This document shows, one piece after another, positions 6,788 to 11,257 of a stretch of 11,257 nucleotides of DNA. The stretch lies in contig JBCCAR010000055.1 in assembly GCA_039814715.1 (NCBI GenBank), forward strand, positions 1 through 11,257, read 5' to 3'. The position numbers were made by a program, and so were the translations under genes. Every line of letters begins with the position of its first letter. Positions within the stretch are counted from its first letter, which is position 1. Below the pieces are notes generated by a model, which worked only from the letters and a program-made list of their open reading frames with translations, had not been told where the DNA came from and ran no database searches. This stretch comes from CAKZYD01 sp039814715 (GTDB lineage: Bacteria; Pseudomonadota; Alphaproteobacteria; Sphingomonadales; CAKZYD01).

Positions 6788-9136
6788 TTACGCCCGGTCG
6801 TCAGGAATTTCGATGAGCGCGATGGCCGGGATTTCGCCTGCTTCGAAACGCGCTAAGGAGATATCCAAGCTGTCATTTTCAAAACGGACGGGCACATCAA
6901 ATTGAAATCCAGCTGTGACCGCAGCGCCTTGGGTGGGCGCTGTTTGAAATTGCAAAACGCCTGCTGCGGCATCGACGCTCCAGCCCGATGCCTGCTCAAC
7001 GCCATCGATTGCCACTTTCACTGTGGACACGATGGGCCGCGTGATGCGCCGCGCGCCGCTATCAGAATAGGTTTTTATCAAAGAGAATTCCGTCGTTTGG
7101 CCATCGCCAACACCGAGCGCTTGATCACTGGCCGAGACGCTCGCTCCATCGGCAGACGTAGAATGATCAAAACAATCGCGAAAGCGGAACCCGTGGGCGG
7201 CGCCTTTGCGCGCATGGAAGAAGCTGATGAGCGCCTTCACATCGGCAATGGAGCGCAGCCCCGCCCCCACTTCAAACGCCATTTTTGGATAGGCCCACAA
7301 GCTGTTGCGCTGCTCGGCGCCGGATGCGGTGGTGGTGACCTGCGTTGAATACACTGGCCGGGTCACCGCGCCAAAGCTGATATCTAGGGGAAAGACAACA
7401 TCGTGAAAAGCCATAGGCTCAGCATCTCCTATCGTGAAGGTGGTATAGCCATCGCGCTGGATTTGCGGACTGGCCCAAATGAAAACATCTGCGTAGCCGC
7501 GTGCGAGACCATCTAAGGCCGCGCGGTCAATGGCTTGCCACTGATGGGCGTCAGCAGCGTTCAGGACAAAGCCTGCGAAATAGTGCGAGTCAGCAGGGCC
7601 ATAGCCAAGCTGATCGATCACGGCTTGGAGCGCGCTGGCCCGCTGGGCCCATTTATCTTCTGTGACAAAGTCATAATCTTCGACTTGGAACACATCATAA
7701 GCAGGGTAAGCCCAGGCGGTAGGCAAATTGACATATTGCATGAGCGGGACCGCGCCTGAGAGCACTTGCGGCGTAAAAAACAGCAGCAATTGCCGCGCCT
7801 GCGGGAAGCTTGCGCGCACATGATCACGCAGGGCAAGCGTTGCCTCGCCAAGCTTGCCTTCAAGCCAGTTCAAATAAACAAGCTGGGGCGCATCGGGCGT
7901 CTCAAGCGCGCTTTGATGGCGCGTGGGAACGGGCAGGCCCGTATCAGCGGTAAACGCGTCCATAGTCGCTTGATCATAAAAACACGGTTCAAGCCCGCCG
8001 CTGATTTGATACCACCACCAGGGCTCACCGCATTGGAAGTCAAATTGTGTGTTCGTATCTTCTGCAATTTGGCAGAAGGCCGAGGCAACCTCGCGCAGAT
8101 ATGTCATTGCTGACGTATTGCACGGAGACAACAGACTAGATGGCGGCTCCCACCCCGTCTGAGCGGGCGATCCATCATGCGCGCGCTGCTTCCATTCGCT
8201 GGGGCAATTGGCGTCAAATAGCTCAAAAGAAAGCGATAGAATAACCCGCATTTTGCGCAAGGCTGCGGCTTTGCAGAATGCGTTGTGCCAGGCAACCGTT
8301 GGCGCATTGAGCCGCGTGGCCGTCCCCAATTGCGGCAAATAAAGCCCTTCCGCAGCATCCCACGCTAAGTTGGGGTAGTGGCTCATGCCCACATAGTGGT
8401 TGATGACGCTGCGATAGCCGAGCGCCTCTAGGTTCCCGACGATCCGTTCAGGCACCTGGTTGAACTGGTCATCATAAGCCGTCGCAGCGCGCATCTTGTG
8501 CGGCGGAACGACAGTATCGCCAATGTCTAAAACACTGCCCGAGCCGGTCGTATTTATCTGCGTCACTTCAACCCAGGCATCAACCGGCGCTGGGAGCGGG
8601 CCGGTGGTGGTTCCGTCATAAACCTCTGGGACCAGAGACAAGAAAAACCGGTCAATATCGCGTGGCGGAAGGTCTTCTCCATCCAGCTCTAAATTAAAGC
8701 CGGCTTGCAGCGTATTAAAGTCTATTGAAATGACGGCATCTGTGGGCATGCCCTCTGCATAGTTCCACAGCCGCACATACCAGGACCGCGCATTGCCCAG
8801 CGCGTCGCGCCCCTCGATGGTGAGGGTAGGGCCATTGTTTCCATCAAGCGCGCGTATCCCAGACGAGCGCCAGCGAAAGCTTAGTTGGCAATTGCTGTAA
8901 TCCTTATTGGTTTGATAGCGCAGCAGCGGATGGTCGAGTGTGTCCTCGCTCTCCCAGATCAAACCAGCCAGGTCTTGATACCGCAGAAAAGTCAAATCAA
9001 GCCGCAGTGCGTCGGGCGCAGAATTGACCACGCTGGCCATCATGGGCCGCGGAAAATTCACGGTCCAATAGCGCGGGTCAAACCGTTTGACCACGCTGCG
9101 GCGCAAGGCGGCATCGCCTTGGCTGAGATAATACAT
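6788..9136 (-). CDS. Giant distal tail protein gp12: DUF2460 domain with a 574-residue N-terminal extension
   Basis: The product has 782 residues. Residues 575-782 are a complete gp12 (DUF2460, TIGR02217), beginning MAFHDVVFPLDISFG and including WAYPKMAFEVGAGLRS, HARKGAAHGFRFRDC, a GVGDGQTTEFSL strand and FDVPVRFEND. RcGTA gp12 is ~210 residues and forms the distal tail ring. In front lies an extra 574 residues. Residues ~40-205 are beta-strand-rich with many aromatics (SFRWRSSGIRAL, SWYVRLWNY, AWVEV), like a carbohydrate-binding or jelly-roll fold. Residues ~225-565 look like a TIM barrel with successive strands (GYRSVINHYVG, MRVILSLSFELF, FDFQCGEPWWWY, LLLFFTPQVL, VFQVEDYDF, HYFAGFVLN, VFIWASPQ). 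The EP at 371-372 recalls the acid/base 'NEP' of clan GH-A glycosidases, and E486 is a candidate second acid; activity is unproven. The ATG at 9136 follows AAGG by 9 nt. Confidence 0.85.
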   Translation of the reverse strand: MYYLSQGDAALRRSVVKRFDPRYWTVNFPRPMMASVVNSAPDALRLDLTFLRYQDLAGLIWESEDTLDHPLLRYQTNKDYSNCQLSFRWRSSGIRALDGNNGPTLTIEGRDALGNARSWYVRLWNYAEGMPTDAVISIDFNTLQAGFNLELDGEDLPPRDIDRFFLSLVPEVYDGTTTGPLPAPVDAWVEVTQINTTGSGSVLDIGDTVVPPHKMRAATAYDDQFNQVPERIVGNLEALGYRSVINHYVGMSHYPNLAWDAAEGLYLPQLGTATRLNAPTVAWHNAFCKAAALRKMRVILSLSFELFDANCPSEWKQRAHDGSPAQTGWEPPSSLLSPCNTSAMTYLREVASAFCQIAEDTNTQFDFQCGEPWWWYQISGGLEPCFYDQATMDAFTADTGLPVPTRHQSALETPDAPQLVYLNWLEGKLGEATLALRDHVRASFPQARQLLLFFTPQVLSGAVPLMQYVNLPTAWAYPAYDVFQVEDYDFVTEDKWAQRASALQAVIDQLGYGPADSHYFAGFVLNAADAHQWQAIDRAALDGLARGYADVFIWASPQIQRDGYTTFTIGDAEPMAFHDVVFPLDISFGAVTRPVYSTQVTTTASGAEQRNSLWAYPKMAFEVGAGLRSIADVKALISFFHARKGAAHGFRFRDCFDHSTSADGASVSASDQALGVGDGQTTEFSLIKTYSDSGARRITRPIVSTVKVAIDGVEQASGWSVDAAAGVLQFQTAPTQGAAVTAGFQFDVPVRFENDSLDISLARFEAGEIPAIALIEIPDDRA
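7426..7430 (-). promoter_or_regulatory. Possible internal ribosome-binding site before gp12 Met575
   Basis: On the minus strand an AGGAG (7430-7426) lies 11 nt before the in-frame ATG at 7414, which encodes Met575, the exact point where the normal gp12 sequence begins. Initiation here would make a 208-residue stand-alone distal tail protein of ordinary size. The spacing is longer than the usual 5-9 nt, and AGGAG occurs by chance in coding DNA, so this is only a candidate. Confidence 0.25.
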
Positions 9137-9164
9137 CGCTGAAAACCTTAAAAAAGGAGGACGG

Positions 9165-9773
9165 CTAGCCGTTGCGCTGGGCGCGGGCGACAGCTCGGCT
9201 CACCTGGCTTGCAATTTGGCTGGCTGATTGGCGCATGTCGGTTGGAGCTGCGCCGCTCATATTGATGGTAATAGCAATGGGCGCGCTTTGTGCAGGCACC
9301 GCATTGGCCGCAACCTGGCCATTCGCGCCAGGGATGAACAGTTCTGGCCCCTTCTCACCGATCAAGTAAGGCCTGTTGGCTGTAACCGGCCCGCCTTGCG
9401 CGCGCGGCGCAAAAGACGTCAACACGCCTTGCACCAGGTTTCCAAACAAACCGCCCCCGCCTGACGATCCGTCTCCTCCAAAAATACTGTTGATACCAGC
9501 GCTGATCGATTGGTTATAAATATCATCCAGAGCGCTGATGGCGACGTTCTTTAAGTCATCAAAAGAGAGCTTTCCGGTGCGTGCAAAGCGCTCAAAGGCG
9601 TCCGTCATGTTACCGGCAAGCTTATCGACGCCGCTGGCAAGCACAGCGTTAAACTGCGCGCCTTCTTTGCCAACGTCGCGAAACGACGTACCAAGCGTGC
9701 GCAAGGCATCATCGGCTTTGCCAACGCCAGCGCTCACGCCAGCGAAGTCACCTTCCTCAGGGAAGCTGTCCAC
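9165..9773 (-). CDS. GTA tail tape measure protein gp11
   Basis: This 202-residue protein is close to RcGTA gp11 (about 219 residues), whose short length gives a short tail. An N-terminal amphipathic helical part (residues ~10-95) ends in the family-typical DAFERFARTGKLSFDDLKN and ISALDDIYNQSISAGINSIFGG. A Gly-rich segment (97-112), the AQGGPVTANRPYLIGEKGPELFIPG motif shared with phage tape measure C-termini (~125-150), and a final SQIASQVSRAVARAQRNG matching RcGTA gp11 follow. The protein would line the tube lumen and be ejected with DNA. I chose the GTG start at 9773 because AAGGA lies 6 nt upstream. It lies 39 nt after the stop of the small membrane-protein gene, and the gp12 start is 28 nt beyond its stop. 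Confidence 0.92.
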   Translation of the reverse strand: MDSFPEEGDFAGVSAGVGKADDALRTLGTSFRDVGKEGAQFNAVLASGVDKLAGNMTDAFERFARTGKLSFDDLKNVAISALDDIYNQSISAGINSIFGGDGSSGGGGLFGNLVQGVLTSFAPRAQGGPVTANRPYLIGEKGPELFIPGANGQVAANAVPAQSAPIAITINMSGAAPTDMRQSASQIASQVSRAVARAQRNG

Positions 9774-9812
9774 AGGAATTCCTTAATGTTTAAAGTGAGT
9801 GCTTAAGAGCGG

Positions 9813-10103
9813 TTAAAACTTAAAGCCGCTGCGGCTGCCGCCCAGATAGGTAATCACACGGCCGGTTACAAAGACCGCGCATAACACCACCAGCAACGCA
9901 GGGCGCAGGGCAACAGAAACGCCCTGGGTATAATAAACGATGTACCCGAGCAGAGCGAATACACTCAGCAATTGAAGCGTGAGCCCAATCAGCTTGAGCG
10001 TATGGTTTTTCTTTTTGCGGCCGCGCGGCGCATCGGGGTCGAGCCCGCGCTTTCGCATGGCCACCCGCTCGCGCAGGCCTGGTCGTTTGTCTTTGTCAGT
10101 CAT
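9813..10103 (-). CDS. Small two-helix membrane protein inserted in the GTA tail module
   Basis: This is a 96-residue protein I do not recognise. Residues 1-36 are strongly charged and basic (MTDKDKRPGLRERVAMRKRG, then PRGRKKK). They are followed by two hydrophobic helices, ~38-58 (LIGLTLQLLSVFALLGYIVYY) and ~68-88 (PALLVVLCAVFVTGRVITYLG), and a short GG..RSGFKF tail. The positive-inside rule puts both ends in the cytoplasm. I chose the ATG at 10103, which overlaps the upstream stop by 8 nt (ATGACTGA), a typical coupled start; an upstream ATG at 10118 would overlap more. RcGTA has nothing between gp10.1 and gp11. Candidate roles are a holin-like or other membrane accessory protein, or a passenger gene riding in the operon; none is supported by a motif. 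Confidence 0.72.
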   Translation of the reverse strand: MTDKDKRPGLRERVAMRKRGLDPDAPRGRKKKNHTLKLIGLTLQLLSVFALLGYIVYYTQGVSVALRPALLVVLCAVFVTGRVITYLGGSRSGFKF

Positions 10104-10341
10104 GACAGCTAGATGCACCTGCGAGCGCCTCGTTGCAAGGGTCAGGAAAGCGCGCCATCAGCGCAGTGAGGTCTTCTTGGCTGCACCCCTTCGCATCACG
10201 CGATGGCGAAGGCGGCCGCAGACACATCGCCAGCTCCACAGGCGTCGCAGCCCAAAACTGCTCTGGTCTCCAGCCGAGCTGCTGGGCCGCAATGGCTTGC
10301 AGCTGCGCGAACCCAATCACGCTATTCGCGCGCGTCGCCAT
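10096..10341 (-). CDS. GTA tail assembly chaperone-like gp10.1 (TIGR02216 / Phage_TAC_6 type)
   Basis: This 81-residue protein, from ATG 10341, has the family signature LGWRPEQFWAATPVELAMCL (W-x-P-x-x-FW-x-x-TP-x-E-L) at about residues 22-41. This short family follows gp10 in alphaproteobacterial GTAs and resembles phage tail assembly chaperone pieces. The likely role is helping tape measure and tube assembly; it is not expected in the finished particle. A GTG three bases earlier (10344) is also in frame. The start overlaps the gp10 stop (10324-10322) by about 20 nt, so it is translationally coupled. The C-terminal half is cysteine-containing and poorly conserved. Confidence 0.82.
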   Translation of the reverse strand: MATRANSVIGFAQLQAIAAQQLGWRPEQFWAATPVELAMCLRPPSPSRDAKGCSQEDLTALMARFPDPCNEALAGASSCHD

Positions 10342-10663
10342 CACCGCCCATGATGGCCTTTAAGAGCTGCTGCGTGGGCACGGCAACTGCCGCCAAGCCT
10401 GCGCGCAATATCTCTTCAGAAAAGACTTCAAAGCGGACGTCGTGCCCGCCAGCTTTTGCGCAGGCATGAAGGAGAGCTGCAATATCAGCGATCATGATTT
10501 TGCCTTGGCCAGCGCGCTCAATCAGCGCGATAAGCGACCCAGTGGTCTCCTCGGCCTCAGCAAGCGCCTGAAAACTAGGGCGCAGCCGGTACTGGCTTTG
10601 CCCAAGTGTAAGCAAAACTTCGCCGCGGTGAGGATTGGCAAAAACGGGGTCAGGCGCTGACAA
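10322..10663 (-). CDS. GTA gp10 (Phage_TAC_11 / GTA family protein), TTG start
   Basis: This 113-residue protein matches the gp10 pattern: FANPHRGEVLLTLGQSQYRL, then a helical L-A-E-A-E-E-T-T-G-S-L-I-A-L-I segment, and IADIAALLHACAKAGG in the middle, with a conserved acidic/helical C-terminus. Family members are tail-assembly chaperone-like proteins of phages and GTAs. The only plausible start preserving the conserved N-terminus is TTG at 10663, which overlaps the gp9 stop by 14 nt; there is no strong ribosome-binding site, so translation probably depends on gp9. It sits exactly where gp10 sits in RcGTA, followed by gp10.1. Confidence 0.85.
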   Translation of the reverse strand: MSAPDPVFANPHRGEVLLTLGQSQYRLRPSFQALAEAEETTGSLIALIERAGQGKIMIADIAALLHACAKAGGHDVRFEVFSEEILRAGLAAVAVPTQQLLKAIMGGDGDARE

Positions 10664-11063
10664 AGCTCACCGTCCCCGCGCTTTCAAGGCTAATAGAATA
10701 GCTGCGTGCGTCATTATGATCGCCCGTAAAGTCCACACTGGTGATGACAAAATCGCCTTCAAAGCGCGCGCCGTCTTCAAACGTGACCTGGCAGGACGCA
10801 GCGGCGCCATTGAGCAACTTTGTTTGGACTGCGGTTTCTCCGGTAGAGCCAGTAAAAATACCAGTGCCGCGCAAGGAGACGGACTTCACACCAGCGCCGG
10901 GCAAAATCTCGCGCCAGCCGCCTGAGCCTTTGTTGGTAATGTCAACCGCTTCGCTATTGAGTGTGAGCTGATTGGTTCTGAGCCCAGCAACCGTCTGAAA
11001 CGTTGCTGGGGAGCCGTCATCGCTAATCTTGAGCAGAAAAGCGCGGCCTGATTGTGCTGTCAC
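10650..11063 (-). CDS. GTA major tail (tube) protein gp9, GTG start inside a upp junction
   Basis: With the GTG at 11063 the product is 137 residues, close to RcGTA gp9 (136), a TP901-1-type tail tube protein. Visible hallmarks are TAQSGRAFLLKI at the N-terminus, TVAGLRTNQLTLNSEAVDIT (~22-41), GGWREILPGAGVKSVSLRG and GIFTGSTGE in the middle, and VTFEDGARFEGDFVITSVDF then SYSISLESAG near the end. Copies stack to form the tail tube. The frame stays open upstream to 11153, but those 30 extra residues are an out-of-frame reading of a upp fragment and are not gp9. Other GTAs start this gene with ATG; here the first base appears to be G donated by upp. I see no convincing ribosome-binding site before 11063, so expression may be poor or coupled to upp translation. 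Confidence 0.9.
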   Translation of the reverse strand: MTAQSGRAFLLKISDDGSPATFQTVAGLRTNQLTLNSEAVDITNKGSGGWREILPGAGVKSVSLRGTGIFTGSTGETAVQTKLLNGAAASCQVTFEDGARFEGDFVITSVDFTGDHNDARSYSISLESAGTVSFVSA

Positions 11064-11172
11064 TGATTTCGCGCAGCAGGTGGCGGAACTGGTTCGACGG
11101 AGTTGTGGTGCGCCGCATGAGCGAGAGCTTGTGCTGCACCAGCGGGTGATCAACGACGGTCAGATGGGGCAT
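11062..11172 (-). pseudogene. upp: 5' fragment of uracil phosphoribosyltransferase
   Basis: From ATG 11172, preceded by AAAGGAG at a 7-nt spacing, 37 codons read MPHLTVVDHPLVQHKLSLM followed by RRTTTPSNQFRHLLREIS. This is the N-terminal signature of uracil phosphoribosyltransferase (V-x-HPLVxHKLxxMR...FRxLxxEIS). The enzyme converts uracil and PRPP to UMP in pyrimidine salvage; the full protein is ~210 residues. After 'LLREIS' homology ceases: the frame continues 12 unrelated codons through the gp9 gene to a stop at 11025-11023. The PRPP-binding and uracil-binding parts are missing, so no activity is possible from this copy. The remaining sequence to the right (11173-11257) is the upp leader; no clear promoter hexamers were found there. 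The break falls exactly on the gp9 start codon. Confidence 0.87.
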
Positions 11173-11178
11173 GGCAGG

Positions 11179-11186
11179 GCTCCTTT
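11179..11186 (-). promoter_or_regulatory. Ribosome-binding site of the upp fragment
   Basis: On the minus strand a run of A followed by AGGAG stands about 7 nt before the upp ATG at 11172. It is the strongest Shine-Dalgarno sequence near the junction and fixes the upp start. It probably recruits ribosomes onto the transcript that continues into gp9. Confidence 0.6.
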
Positions 11187-11257
11187 TTTGCGGCTCTGGG
11201 TTTTGTGGCACGGTTCCCCGGAGGCGGAAAGCGCTTAATCTGTTTTTCAATGATATC

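Noticed and set aside
9150..9160. AAAAAAGGAGG on the plus strand as a ribosome-binding site
   Set aside because: It is on the strand opposite to the genes here and no plausible plus-strand coding frame follows; it lies between gp11 and gp12 by chance.
9813..10103. Calling the two-helix membrane protein a holin
   Set aside because: Two membrane helices and small size are compatible, but the highly basic N-terminus and lack of any holin motif or adjacent endolysin make the name unsupported.
2752..11063. Ordinary prophage instead of GTA
   Set aside because: Gene order and sizes of gp9-gp15 follow RcGTA closely, the tape measure is very short, and no phage replication, repressor or integrase genes are seen; a prophage cannot be excluded outside the window.
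11064..11153. N-terminal 30-residue extension of gp9 to the ATG at 11153
   Set aside because: The bases encode upp in another frame, the extra residues have no tail-tube similarity, and the length from GTG 11063 (137) fits the family.
11173..11250. Longer upp start at 11250
   Set aside because: The strong AGGAG and family N-terminus fit ATG 11172; upstream residues look like leader sequence.
1..11257. CRISPR array, tRNA/rRNA genes, insertion sequences, integrase or att sites
   Set aside because: I found no spaced direct repeats, no cloverleaf-like sequence, no transposase or integrase motif and no flanking terminal repeats at the two junctions.

Overview
The window looks like alphaproteobacterial DNA. 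It carries a gene-transfer-agent (GTA) tail module of the Rhodobacter capsulatus type (RcGTA), which is typical of Alphaproteobacteria, plus an OmpA-family outer-membrane protein and other genes of alphaproteobacterial character. A Caulobacterales/Hyphomonadaceae-like source is a guess from general resemblance. I could not run any database search.

Layout, left to right. Positions 1-106 (minus strand) encode an internal piece of a thiolase. At about 103-108 it abuts, head to head, the last 32 codons of an SCP2 sterol-carrier-like protein (plus strand). A complete DUF1499 protein (216-665) and a secreted four-cysteine protein of unknown function (812-1333) follow, the latter behind two perfect small inverted repeats. 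A bidirectional terminator (1368-1393) separates it from a convergent OmpA-family gene (2586-1417, minus).

From 11063 down to 2752, all on the minus strand and tightly packed, lies the GTA tail module. In transcription order it holds the tail tube (gp9), two tail-assembly-chaperone-like proteins (gp10, gp10.1), a small two-helix membrane protein not found in RcGTA, a short tape measure (gp11), a giant distal tail protein (gp12), the hub (gp13), an NlpC/P60 cell-wall peptidase (gp14), the tail-tip 'megatron' (gp15) and a DUF2793 protein. The reading frames are intact. In order of action, gp9 would form the tube, gp11 set its length, gp12-gp13-gp15 form the tip, and gp14 open peptidoglycan. The head and packaging genes (gp1-gp8) are not in the window.

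Three things stand out. (1) gp12 carries a 574-residue N-terminal extension, a beta-rich region followed by a TIM-barrel-like region with a GEPWWWY motif, in front of a complete normal-size gp12. Meanwhile gp15 is only 750 residues and seems to lack the TIM-barrel region of RcGTA gp15. (2) Immediately upstream of gp9, where gp8 is expected, sits the first ~37 codons of uracil phosphoribosyltransferase (upp), joined exactly at the gp9 start codon. (3) The left end has a second in-gene junction (thiolase/SCP2). The block of about 107-11063 is therefore bounded on both sides by broken housekeeping genes, which means either a genome rearrangement or a chimeric assembly. This should be settled before the upp-GTA arrangement is interpreted biologically.
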